Positions 1-13,000 of a stretch of 64,000 nucleotides of DNA are shown here, one piece after another. How positions within the stretch are numbered: the stretch's first letter is position 1; every line of letters starts with the position of its first letter. Source of the DNA: Anoplopoma fimbria (Eukaryota; Chordata; Actinopteri; Perciformes; Anoplopomatidae); NCBI RefSeq assembly GCF_027596085.1, contig NC_072472.1, forward strand, positions 6,138,745 through 6,202,744, read 5' to 3'. The position numbers were made by a program, and so were the translations under genes. The notes below the pieces were generated by a model. That model was not told where the DNA came from, searched no databases, and saw only the letters and a list, made by a program, of their open reading frames with translations.

Positions 1-1910
1 GTTTTTTTAATAATTTGAACAAAATAAGCTTCTGTGTTCTTTTAGGATATACATAAAGGCCTGCAAACACTTTATGCCTCCACCCATGGGTACCAATGCT
101 AATGGTACATTTCTGAGGAAGTGTACATCATCATCTCACACATTAATAAAATTAGATAAACAATCGTAAGATATGCATTATTATATAACTAGCTGACTTT
201 AAGTTGAAAATAAATCTTGAGTATAAATACAAAGTCTGTATAGATCAGAATGACTTGTAAGGCCAGATCCCATCCTGTGGGCTTCAACCTACACCTGGGT
301 GATTTTACATTTAGTTTTATAATAATACAGTTTTGATTTAATTACCCTATTAATGTGTTTACATGAGCATATTTCCTGTGAACATATTATATTGATATTC
401 AAAGCATATCTGTATCTATTAAAAATAAAATAGACTTAAGGGGGGCGTCTAACCCCTGGTTCTGATTCGTGCAGACAGTCTATGGTTCTAATGGACGAAC
501 AGGTCCGGCCTGACTCCTGCTCCTGATGCGTTCAAGTCCTATCGGAAATATTACCAATTGTCGCACACATCAGCCTACAAAGTGGGGAACTAAAACTCTG
601 AGTATATTAAATGGTGATAAAAATATGATTACCCATATAGGTCAGCATATTCAGCATATTATTTGTAGTTATTGAACCATGATGCTCAAGACTGGGTGCC
701 TTTTCATTTCAGTCAATCATTATCTGTTTGTTTCCACGTTTGGAATGTGCCTTAAATTAAGAGTAAGTCATTCCTAGAAAAGTGAAACTAACCTGGATAT
801 TAAGATATTAAGATAAAGAACGACATAAAGATCCCCTTAGACATGTTTTAAGACATATAAACTCTGCTTTGAATAACCAATAAACATAATAAATCTTGGT
901 GTGTGTCATATATGGATACTGCAAATATTATTTACTACGAAAGTTCAACTGCTGGACACAAGGTGTCTCCTACTTCAAAGAAAAGTTTATTCATATAGTG
1001 TATGTGTTTCAAGTCTCCACAGGCTCAAGATAGTTGTGATGCTATAAATCCTGCTGGTACATTCAGGTGTGTAACATAGATATGAAGTGAACAAAGACAA
1101 GTTTGTACTCTGCACATCATCTTAATATATTATAATAGAATTGTGTGCAGTGAAAAATCCAAGTGAAGTGACAAGAAGCAAACACATTATTTGAGTGGAG
1201 GAGGAATTATATAAGGCAAAATATAAAAAAAACAATATCAAAACATGTAGGTCAGAAAGCAGCTGCTGCACTGCTCTCTCACTTATTTACTTTTACATTT
1301 CTGGCTACACATTTATTAGTGATGTCACTATTAAAAATTAAAATATTAAGTATTAAAAATATCAAGAAAATGTAGCAGGGTTTGGTTGCAGCTGGTCCAT
1401 AGTTTCACAGCCTGTTGTGTGGCCTCTGCAGGGGGGGATTTTGACTCATGACCAGTATTTCTAAAATTCTGATTAAAGGTGCGACATGGTGTAAAATAAC
1501 AGTCATCTGTGAGTTTATATATTCAGTGCAGACTTACCTTAAAAGCAAGTTAAACAAGCACTTCCAAACAGTTAAATCGCCTGTCTTTAATAGTAATATT
1601 GTCTCTTGCAAGTTGCAACTGGATGTGCTAGAACAGAGGAGTCCAGAGGACAAGCGAAGTTCACAAGCTGCCCTTGAACGCAGCATTTTTCTTTCCCTTC
1701 TTCTCCTCTTGCGCGTCTCGAAACAGAAACAAGCAGAGAGCTCTCAGTCACATGTAGTGCGTCCAGCGGAGGCAGAACAAGAGGAAGAGGAGGAAAAAGA
1801 AGGAGGAGGAGGAATCAGCAGCAGTCAGTCTCACAACCTGTCTGTGGTGTTCAGGAAGCAGAGACTCCCCTGCAGCTCCTCCAGCTCCTCCAGCTCCTCC
1901 GGCTCCACAT
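1..1910. other. arl10 upstream flank and putative 5' UTR
   Basis: AT-rich sequence without a recognisable exon on either strand. A small GC-richer patch lies near 440-545 but shows no coding similarity that I recognise. From about 1670 the sequence becomes richer in purine/pyrimidine triplets (GGA runs near 1770-1815, CTCC runs near 1870-1905). This is plausibly the arl10 5' UTR or proximal promoter. No TATA box or start site can be assigned by eye. The open frame through 1748-2000 is low-complexity Ser/Glu and is not credible. Confidence 0.5.
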
Positions 1911-2048
1911 ATGGTTCTCCTCCGGCACATCTCCATCGCCCTGACCGCCGCCGTGGCTGCCCTGGGCTCAGCTCTCTTCATCGCCTTGAACTTCTTCTAC
2001 AAGAGGCGAATATGGTCACCACAAGCGGAATACTGCACCATCAAAGAG
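1911..2048 (+). CDS. arl10: arl10 exon 1 (N-terminal membrane anchor)
   Basis: Encodes residues 1-46, starting MVLLRHISIALTAAVAALG, continuing through a hydrophobic segment to FFYKRRIW and ending CTIKE. The ATG at 1911 is chosen because it opens the hydrophobic segment that ARL10 proteins carry and because the frame joins exon 2 in phase 0. The donor is GAG|gtgaca, which lacks G at +5. The frame meets a stop codon 24 nt further on, so splicing must occur at or before this point. The exact donor is the least certain junction of the gene. Confidence 0.75.
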
Positions 2049-2221
2049 GTGACACGGAATGTTCCCTATGCTTAGTATTATCATTTACAGGTGTATGTTA
2101 TTTTATTGTTTATTCAACTATTTAACTTGGACCTGAAGAGCGTGATATAACATCTGACAGACTGACTGACTGACTGACTGAAAGCAACACTGCAGAATTC
2201 TGATGAATATAATTGAGATGG

Positions 2222-2257
<36 letters not shown>

Positions 2258-2414
2258 GGCTGGAATGATGCTTGGTGAATAAGTGGCAGTGGAAGTGGAT
2301 GATGATGAAGATGGTGTTTGAAAACAATACAATGTGAATGGGGAGAATGGTGAAAAAGAAGAAGAGGAGGGAGATGATGCTGCTTATGAATAACTGATGT
2401 GCCAATGATATGCT

Positions 2415-2445
<31 letters not shown>

Positions 2446-2554
2446 ATGATGGCTTTGATAATGTGATGGTAATAATGATGGTAACACTAGTCAAAAATAC
2501 AAAATATTGAGAATAATGACGATGAAGAAGATTAACAAATGAGTCCAGTGGTGG

Positions 2555-2595
<41 letters not shown>

Positions 2596-5500
2596 TTGAT
2601 GACGCTTCCCATTCATTATAATAATAGAGATGATATTGACGATGAAGAAGATGGATTTCATGAGACGATGAAGAAGAGGAGTTTGACGATAATGACTAAA
2701 TAGAAGCTGAGGAAGTTAAAGTCAATGTGACAGGAAGAATGTGAAGATGTTGAAGAATGATGTAGCGGCAGCAGCAACGATGATGACGATGGTATTGATT
2801 ACACTGATGGAGGTGATCGCTTTGATGATGAAGAGGAAAATGTTGACATTGAAGACGAGAGTGACAAAGGTGAAAAGGTAAAGACGGTGACGAAAAGACG
2901 ACACGGCAGTGGCCTTCAAAGATGATGATGATGACGAGGGCGGGTTGATGTTATTGAACAAGCAGGTGATGAAGATGTGAAGAATACAATTTCTTCCCAA
3001 ATCTTTAAAATGCCCAGATGTGTTTTTCAGTTCCACATCATGCGGCTGAGGCCAACATAAGTGTAGTCAGCACAGACAGACGCAGAAACGAAGCCGCCCA
3101 GGTTTTAATGAATGACTCTTCAATGGAGCAGTTGAGCTGCAGCCTGAATATCTGAATACAATCTGTTTGCACGTCTCTAATCTTGTTTCCCATTCAATCA
3201 GCCGCGGCCTGTAATAAGCTTAGCCTGCCTTATCTGGCTCAGTCTGTATTTAGAGGATAATGTTGTCAGTGTCTGCCAGCAGCTCGCTGCTGAGGGGACA
3301 GAGGAGAGGGGGGGCGTAAATGTTTTTCATCCCCAGGAGCCACATTGTACCAAGATGCATTGTAATCACGTCTCCGGCTTCAGAGAGCGGGGGAGTTTAC
3401 TAACAGCACGTTTTGTTTTTTGACCTTGGGGGAGTTTCGGCAGGTTGGAGGGTGGAACATGCTCATTTACGCAGCGACAAAACAATCTCTGAAAGAGTGG
3501 AAACAGATTGAGCTGCTGGATAAACTGTTCAAGCAGCCGCAGGCCAGACACTCACTGTCCTGAGTCCATCTAGCTGTTTGGTGTAGATTTTGCACAAATG
3601 TAGATGATTTTCCATCAATTACAATAGATACAAATCGACCAAATCAAAGCAGAAACAGTGGAGATATCATGCAGCTCCTACACTTCCCATAATGCAACCG
3701 GACAGTGCCTTTTCATCAAATCCTTGCTGTCTTGTTGACGCAAGTGCAACAAGCACTTCCAAAACACAGTGAGGTTTGCTTGGTTTGGTACTATTTTGTT
3801 TATAGTACAAAAACAAACCAAAACCTGAGCTCGCCGGACACATCAAGCAGTGGAGTGATACATTTCTATTCGGCGGGAAATAGTAATAAATTACTCTGCC
3901 TAAAACTACAGATTATACATTTTTTTGTTTTTTGGTTCGGTAATTTGTGAGTTTTGGAGGTGTTAGTAGGTTTCATTTTTAATTTTGGTCAAAGCCAGGC
4001 TAGCTTTGTTCTCCTGCCTCAAGTCTTTATGCTAAGATAGGCTAAGCTAAACCAACCACATCCTGAGACAAGTGATCATCTCATCTCACTCTCTGGAAGT
4101 AAGAAAATAAGTGGATTTATTGTATGTCCGATAACTCAGTAAACAACACTTGGTTGTAATATAAAAAGGCTCTTACTATGACAACATTATCGCTCTTGCT
4201 TTCTAAAAGCTGAATGCAACAAGTTCAAGCTGGGGTGGTGGTTGAGAGGCATTCAGAATGTAATGTTGTAATTCACTAAAGAAGAAGAAACCGACAAGAT
4301 AGAGAAAATGATACCGAAAAATAAAAGCATTGAATCACAGAGGAACTCCTGGAACATTGAACATGAGGCACTGAGGATATTCAGGGATCAAAGTTTCCAT
4401 CACTTCTCTCTCCTCTGTAAAATACAGCTCTACGTTTTCCATTCAGTGCTGCAGGCGAGCTGGCTTTAGTGCTTCCTTGTGATAAAGCCAATGTGTCACA
4501 AAAGCGTCTGCTCCGCTGGAGTGTCCTTGAGCAAGACGTTATATCCCTGTCAGATCCGGCAGTGCAGATCTGCAGCTGAGCTGGGCTTGGAAAAACAATA
4601 GAAATCGATACAATTTTTTATGAGAAATGTCAGAACCGACTGTGGTTAAAATATAAAAGAAAGAGTCTGTGAAGGATTTGAACGGACAAAGGGATCAGGA
4701 GATAAATGGCTAGTGCGCTGGCTTGACTTGAAATGTCAGATCCATTTATTAACCAAAGAAATGTCAGAAATTTCTAAAAAGAAGTAACGACATGGAATTG
4801 CTTGTCCGGTCAAAAGCTTTATATAAACGTCTCCTGTGTAACCTTCGAGATACAATCAAAAGAATGGAAGGACGCAGAGCAAATATGCAAAGAATTAATC
4901 ACTTTGCACAAAGTCCATTCTGATAGTGCGGAAAAAGAGGAAAAGCTTATGCAGCTGCAGAAGCAGCTCAACACAGTCGTGGTTTCAGGTTTGTCTCCCA
5001 TCGGACTGAATAAGCTAGAAAAACATGGAGGCAAGCTACAGATCTGTCAGAGCAAGCATGGGGATCTGATGCTATGTTTACCCGGCAACACCGGACGCAA
5101 ACATGTCAGAGGAAATTACATTCAGTACCAAAACATCTTAAATTCTTCATCTGACCTTTGTCTGATATAATTAAAGGGTTGTTGTTATGAAGATTTATGT
5201 GTCGAGAAATCACACAGGAGCTGATTCTGAGGATTTAAGGTGATCTCAACTCCTCTTTAAAGCTTGATCATCAATCAAAAATGTTAAATGTAATATTTTT
5301 AACAAGAAAGCTGAAACGGATGCATCCCAGCTCCAAAAGGGCTGATATGAATTGCTAATTAACCTCCACGGATCCGCAGCCGCACATGAGCACACGGTGT
5401 GAATAACGACTAACCTTGTGTGACTTTTTAAAAAGGGAGATGACTGACGTGTGCAGGATCTCAGAGGGACTGAGGCGTCTCAGGTGCAAAGCGAGCGTGG

Positions 5501-8500
5501 AGGTTTGAATCCGGCTGCTAACCTTCACTGAGTGTCAGCCTCTTGTCCTTCTACAGATACAGTCATCCTGAAGAATAGCGCTCCGTATGGTCTCTCTCAC
5601 ATCGGACCTAAAGAAGCAGAAATAAAGAGAAGCGTATCACGATGCTGCTCTTTTATTGAAGTATTTTATCTCTACTTTTACCCCTAGAGGATCGCAGACA
5701 CTGATTTCATATTCCTGAACATTATGAAGTGTCTTTTGCACACCGATGGTCAAATTCCCATCTGATTAATGCATTCAGTTTGCTACATAATGATGAACCA
5801 GTCTCCAGCAGTCTCATTCATGAATGTTGATTGGCGCTGGGAAAAGCACAAGAGTTTGGTTTTATACAATCAGGGCTGAAAATTATGAATATTTTCATCC
5901 TCAAACGATCTATAAGTTATTTTTTATAATCCATAAAATGTTGGATCATAGTGGGGCTTGCCCATAAATCAGTGGGTGTATTACTTTTCACAAAGCCACT
6001 TGTTGATTTCCTGTTCTGTGTGTGCCAAAAGCGCTGTGTTAAGATTCAGCTGTGGTTCGATATGCTCTAATGTGTGCCAAAGCATTTCAACTATTAATCA
6101 TATTTGTAGCCCTAAGGCAAAGCAGCCATTCTTCCTTACCATCACTCCTCTTAACTGAGCAAATAACCCCATTCCGTGTTGAATAAATTATGTGTGTTAA
6201 TTTCTGCGTCTACTCTACATTACCCAACATTCCTGGAGCTTGATGGTCTCTGTGTGCTCTGCCCGCAGGAGGAGGAGGAGCGTGGGAAGCGTCAGGTCCT
6301 GGTCCTGGGTCTGGACGGAGCCGGGAAGAGCAGCATGTTGCAGGGTTTGACTCCCGGGGAGTCGGCGGCTAAGAGGGGACGCTGCCGGCCCACCCGTGGA
6401 TTCAACTTCATGAGCCTCAACGCCCCCGCCTGTCAGCTGGACTTCCTGGAGAGTAAGACTCCTTTTGATCCCTTGAAATAAAAACACTACAGGCTCTGTG
6501 TGGAGTCTGGAAGGCTTTTATGTTTTATCAAAAAGCATGGAATGGAGAATTGTGAAGAGCTTATACTGCTCTGTTCAGTGAAGTCGGCCGCCATTTGACT
6601 CCCAGAGTGGGACACTGAAGTGCAGGTTGTGGGTGGTGAGAGTCTGAGTCAGGGACTGAAAATAGCTGCAAACAACTTAGAAATAAACATGGTGATGATT
6701 AGAATTTAGAGTAGTTAGATTGCTAATGTTATTACGATTTTTGAAGCATGAATGCAATTGGTAGAAGTAAAAAGCTAACGTTAAGATATATTCAAACTCT
6801 ACCATGACCCCATTAGTATACACAATGAGGCTGTAAAGGCATGATAACGTTTTATAGTCTCATTTAGCCACTTGTTAGCAATATCTTAAGCTTGAATTAA
6901 CCACACACCTTATGTCAAGCATCTAACAAAAGCCCATTCAAAAAAAATATCAAATTCGAGACAAGGAACTGGAAGTGCAGAAATGCTGACTCATTTCCGG
7001 GTTTAAGGTCTCATTCCTGAAGCACTCTATTATGTCACGAACTTAAACCCTAAATAACTGGGTTTTTGGGAAACTTGGGGGCACTGTTACCAAGTTGATA
7101 ATACAAAACTGACATATCATCACCTTTTATGTTGATACGGGAAACTTTTCCCACATCCAGCAGATACAGAGTGACATCATTGACTAGAAGCATTTTGGGT
7201 TTTTTCCAGCAGATGAATGTTAGTCCAATATTATCCCTTTACTTTAAATATCTGTCTCTTTAGCTGCTAAATGCTTTACTTTATTCGATAGCTAGTCTCT
7301 GACTGTGTCTGTCTGCTGTTTGTTGCTGAGCAGGTAGTGCACGGTGGCTTTTTACAGCTTTTTCTCGAAATTTATGCAAAGAGAGTTTTGAATGAGAACC
7401 AGAACAGTACATTTGTGGCCCAGACGGATAAACAGTGAGCTGAAAATCTCTATAAAGCTCCTCTAAGCCGAGTGGAGCTGCAGTTCGGGTGATAATTCTC
7501 TAAGTTCATCAATACGAGCAGCCCCTTTCACATTGTGTTTTCACATTGTAATTAACAAAAGGTGGATTATATCAGCTTTAAGGGTTGATGAGTAACTAAG
7601 TGGTGGTAAATATAATCTGAAATCTAGAAGGCACAATGGACAGATTCAGTTCATAGTTTGGCTGATCCAGAGTTCGGTTGTTTGCCACCAATCTTCTCCC
7701 TGAGAGCTCGCTGCATCCATCATTGCCAACACAGAGGCTATCTCTGGAACCTTATTTGTTCAGTTACTGGGGCTTCTGTTGGGCATCAAAGTAGCATGGA
7801 AGTTAAATCTGTTACAGAGAACCTGAGAAATTGGAACTATAGCCTTTTTATCACAAAAATGATTTAATTTCGTTAAAATCAGAATCAGAATCAGCTTGAT
7901 TGGCCAGGTATGAAAACACAGACCAGAAAGGTGATTTTTTTTTTTCTCTCCTTGTACATACTCATTAATAGAAATGCAGCTAAAAACAATGACACCAAAG
8001 CTAGACAAAAGTAAAGAAAGAAGATAAATACATATAAACAATACAACAAGTAACAACGACATACGATATCTATAAATCAAACAATATTACGGTGGTGCAA
8101 TGGCTGCAAATATGCTGAATAATTAGTGGATGGTGGATATATGCATGAAATGAATATGGGGGAGATCAAAAGAAAAGGGTCCAAAAAGGAGAGGCAGATG
8201 AGTCCAGTTAGATTGTATTTACACACAAACTCATGAATCCTGCCAATTAGCATTCCACTGAAAGCCACTGCGATGCACTATAAATAACATGAATCACTCC
8301 GCTCTCCATTCAAGACCGTCTGAGTGCGAGACGCTCAGCTCCAGTCAGTCTCAGAGAGGAGTTTCTGTGGATGTATTCGCAGGAATGTGTCACGCTTATC
8401 GGCTGATTTATTCATGATCTGAACACAGGGATCGGCGGGCGCAAAGAATTCCTTTCTCATCTCTGAAAGTCAGAGGAACACACGCCACCGCCCACTCACT

Positions 8501-9960
8501 CCGAGTGCTTCAGCGGCCCGGTGCGGTGAATGTCGGAGTCTTTGTCGAGCTGACATTGATGCAGAGGCATGTTGACAGCTTATTGCACGCTTACACGCAT
8601 CAGGAGCAGTACAGTGCACAGGGAGCCACTGGAGAAATCCAGCTGAAAGCTTTTAAACTCTAAATGGAACGATGCAGATCATCAGATCAGTTAGAGAGGT
8701 AGGATCAGGCTTTCAGTAGCTGACATTTGGGTTTGTGCTAAAAGGGAACTGGAAAGTTAGTTGGGGCCCATGTTCCCAGCTTTCCTCTTTAATAGACACT
8801 CTAGTGTTAGTACACTATGTACTAGTTTGCTTTCATCTTGATTCAATTCAATTTTCAATTCAATTCAATTCAGTTTATTTTGTATAGCCCAAAATCACAA
8901 ATTACAAATTACAATCTGTACACATGCGATATCCTCTGTCCCAGAACCCTCACAAAAAGGAAGAAACCTATGGGAGAAAAAAGCGACAGAGGAGGGATCC
9001 TTCTCCCAGGATGGACAGAATGCAATAGATGTCATGTGTACAGAATGAACATCATAACAGAGTTACAACACATTCAATGTATATGACATAAATGATTCAT
9101 ATAATCACAGTAGTAAGCAGAGTAACAAAGGGAACAAATTAAGACTAATTATAATAAAAGCAGCAATGACTGTAGTAGAATTAAAATAATGATATAGGGA
9201 ATAATTAGTAATGTGACTAATAATAATAATGGAAGTAGCAGTGGGTGTCAGCCGGGTCACAGCAGGAGGCACGACCACGGTCCAGGTACCACAACGATGC
9301 ATGGACATCTACGAGGCAGATTCAAGGAACTCCCTGAACTCAAGATCACAAACTGTCAACATGGATGCCTTTAAACAGACCCTATTATACCATGGTACAA
9401 AATGAACTAATCCTGTCAAGATTGTTACATATTCACTGTTTACAGCCTTTATTTGTTATAAGGAGGAGTTTCAACGGGCCTTAGTTTCAACATACCTCGC
9501 TCTTCTCTAATACACTTTGTCTATAGATATGCTAGATTCAAAGATTTGACAATCTAAACCGCTGCCAGACAAAAATTGAAATAAAATACTGTTTTGTATT
9601 TGCGTCAAGGTTACAAAAGAGGCCAGGGGAAACACGAATCAATGGGGAAACAGACTTTGACACGACACCCTATGCCGTTGGATGCATGTCTTCTTGTGAT
9701 TCAGCATATATGCTGGGGTCAAAGTCAAATTCAGTTGAACTTTGGCTGCAAATCTTTGAGTAAGAACAACCCACTGTTTGGATACTACTACTTGTGTAGC
9801 TGCTCAGAAAGTGCAGCCACAATCTCCATTGACAACATTGCTAAGTTTGTTTGTTTTACCCTCAGGACTACAACTACAACTTAGTTCGATATATACACAC
9901 ACATCCGCATCATTCACACCCGTATGACTCAGTGCCTGCTGTGTGTGTTCATGTAGGTGT

Positions 9961-10051
<91 letters not shown>

Positions 10052-13000
10052 TAATAAGGTGGCCTGTAGAGCGCAGTCCTGCTGAGCTCCCTCTGGATAT
10101 AAAACACAAGCTGCTCACACAGCTGAGCGTCAGGTCCGCCCTCTGTACCGTATCAGGTACACAGGTATTTAATGCTGCCACATCACATCAGCTAAGTACA
10201 TCGCTGCCCAGTTTCCTAGCAACAATCTCCATTAAGTCCAGCACTAATGAATTCTTGCTGAGCTGTGCTGCGCTGAATTCGGAGGCGGTGACGACCCGCC
10301 GGTGTGTGAGCGTTGATTTGTTGGGCCACAGAGCGCCGATGCTCATTATTGCCGCAGGTCAGTTCTTCTGCACAGCAGGATTGTGGGAAGTGAAAGCCTT
10401 CACTTACTTTGCAACTTTCCCCAGCACTAAAGATGGTAATTCAATGTTCTAAGAAAAGGGTGAAGTCCTGTGACTGTGTGTGGTGTAAACAGTGTTGGTA
10501 CTGAATGCTTTGATAAGCTTCTTTTTCTGGGTTAGACTGGACCTTATTGGGCCATTTTATCAAGTCACAATAAATCAATCAGTCAAGGGACTTAGTCAAC
10601 TATTAGTCCACAGAGCAGGATAGATAGCTATTTGCGTAAACAGGCTACATGGGAAATTGCCTGCAAAACACTCAACATGTATGGAAATAAGTAAAAAATC
10701 ATGTAGGGTTTAAAGTAAAATCATACTTATTATTTTAATTACAATAGCACAGACCTCGCCTCTCTCCAAGAAAGTATTATGGCATCTCAAAGACAAAGAA
10801 CCCCAATTTGATTGGCTTCCTGCTTCAAAATAACAATTTCTATCCAATTATGAAAAAGCCATGTGAAGAACATTATCTGTTCATGCACTGATCTAACCTG
10901 AGCTCACATGTTTCTTGCATTCATTGACCATCTCTTATCACTCAACCATAAGATGGACCTCTTTCTAAGAATCTCAGAGCCAGGCCTCTTCTGAGTATTC
11001 TTTGTACAATCCAGCAGAACAGTACAAAATGATAAATGGGATAAAAGAACGGAATGAAAAAAAACCTTTTGATTCTTAAAAAAATCCCTTTTCAGCATTC
11101 TTACTTCATTATCATCCAAAACACTGACACCCTCCATGTTTGAAAATCCCTTTTGTGAGAAGACAAATCAAGGAGTCATACACAGAGATGGTTATTTTCC
11201 CAAAAAAGCCAAAATTAGATATGCCCTCAGTTAATAAGGGATGACTCAAATACATCAATACTAATACAATTTTCCAGAAAAGAAACTAGAGAATAATAAT
11301 AAAAAGAAGAATATAATTTGTGCACAGAAAGGAAAACTACAAAAAAAGAAAGAGGAAAAAAGAAAAGGGGTTAGAGCTCTCAGAAAGTTAGAAAAACAGA
11401 ACAAAATAGGAATCGTAAACCATAAAAAGGAAAAAAATCGAGTAGCAGCGTTCAATTTTGCCCAACAGGCTCTGTGACGTATCATGTCCAGAGGCAACAA
11501 GATGGAAAAAAACAAATCCAGTCAATTTTCCCAGCATGGAAACCTGTATATAAATAACAAGTGTCCTCTTCGCTCATTTCTTCGCCCAGTGAAAACCAGA
11601 TTAGTGATTTAATTCGGTCTGTTGCACATCTGAAATGAATATGTGGCCAATTTGATTAAAGGAGGAACTCCAACAGCTTTTATAATTCTACCTATCGATC
11701 CGTCCATTTCATTATTCAACCTTCTTCTCTAAACAAAGGATACTGATACAAAACATCTGCACCCCTGAATTGCCCAAGAGCAAGGCAATCAGTCAGGGGT
11801 GAGAGGCTGTTTTTCTTGAGCTGACTATGTGGGGAAAGTTTCTTTCGTAAAGATCCATAAAAGAACATTACATCAGATCCTGTTTATCTCTGTTTCGGCT
11901 AGTTCACACTTTTAAAACTTTTATATAATCATGGAAAACCCAACGAGGACTGCTAAATCACAATTTAGAAGCTGGATCCAGATCGCTGTTTTGAATAGTC
12001 TAAACTACACTTTATGGCATAGTTAAGAGTATATTGGGATTTTATACATTTGTATTGAAACGTTGTAAACCATACGAAAAAAACAAACAAGGCTGAACAT
12101 TTTCACAGGGACATTTCTACTTCCCTTTACCAAACTAACAGACCATCACCATTTTGGCGAAACACTAAATATGGAACTTCTGTCACGTGATAACAGACGA
12201 TCACTCGCTGATAAGTTCGAAAATTGCGGAAATAGCTAGAAGGTAAACCTTGATTTAAGATTTATTTTTTTCATCACAGATACAATTCAAGGAATGCAGA
12301 CTTGGAGGTGATCAGTTTAAGTTATTCAAATTTTGGGAATTTTAGAATACGACCTTAAAAGCTGGCCATTTTTTACCAGCACCTGAATGCATCATGCATT
12401 TTGAGAGTCAGAAGATTTAAAAAAAAGTCTCATAACTCCAAACACAAATGTAACAACAAGAAGCATTTCAGGTGTACTAGATTGTTTCTAGATTAATGCA
12501 CTCAGAGTTGGAAAAATACACTTGATGTGGAATACTTCACATATATTAGTGTTTGGGGATATTTGTAATTGTAGAAAGGGAAAAAACATTGTATATTATT
12601 TACAGATTGTCACATACATTTGTAAATTTTTGTTTCATGAAACACACTAGTATTGAGACTTTTGGTCGAGTAAAACCTCAATGGGCAGAGCCAAAAGAAA
12701 TTAAAAGTAAAAAAATGGAAAGTTGTTGGAATACAAAGCAGAAAGTCAATATCTTATGATGTATGACATATTTGTTTTCTCTGCTGCAGTCGGTGGCGGT
12801 GAGGACCTTCGACGTTACTGGTCGGACTACCTGAGAAAGACTCACATTCTGGTGTACGTGGTGGACTCATCTGACAGGAGCCGCCTCCCATTGGCTAAGG
12901 CTGAACTGCACCGCCTGCTGAGGGTGGAGCCCCAGCTGCCCGTGGTCGTCCTGGGAAACAAGCAGGTACAGTCATTTACATCACAGCTTACCGTTATCCA

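Larger units (their letters stand above)
2049..6268 (+). other. arl10: arl10 intron 1
   Basis: Begins with a GACT tract and about 750 bp of GATGA-rich low-complexity DNA (listed separately). It then passes through unique sequence. The segment around 3060-3340 is more GC-balanced and could be a conserved non-coding element, but this cannot be judged from one sequence. An open frame at 4802-5170 has a protein-like composition (Lys/Glu-rich) but no family I recognise and no ATG at its 5' end. I do not call it a gene. The intron ends in a good polypyrimidine-cag acceptor. Confidence 0.7.
6453..12789 (+). other. arl10: arl10 intron 2
   Basis: 6.3 kb without a supported exon. It holds two interspersed repeats (7877-8160 and 8841-9360) and a (GT)42 microsatellite (9967-10050). 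The stretch from 8290 to 8620 is GC-richer than its surroundings but shows no exon structure. The rest is AT-rich and unremarkable. Confidence 0.75.

Noticed and set aside
2114..2487. Overlapping His-, Ser- and Ile-rich open frames on the minus strand
   Set aside because: They are the three readings of a (TGA)n repeat and have no domain or splice support.
4802..5170. 122-codon frame with Lys/Glu-rich, protein-like composition in arl10 intron 1
   Set aside because: No ATG at its start, no splice sites tied to arl10, no family recognised. A protein search and RNA-seq coverage would be needed to revive it.
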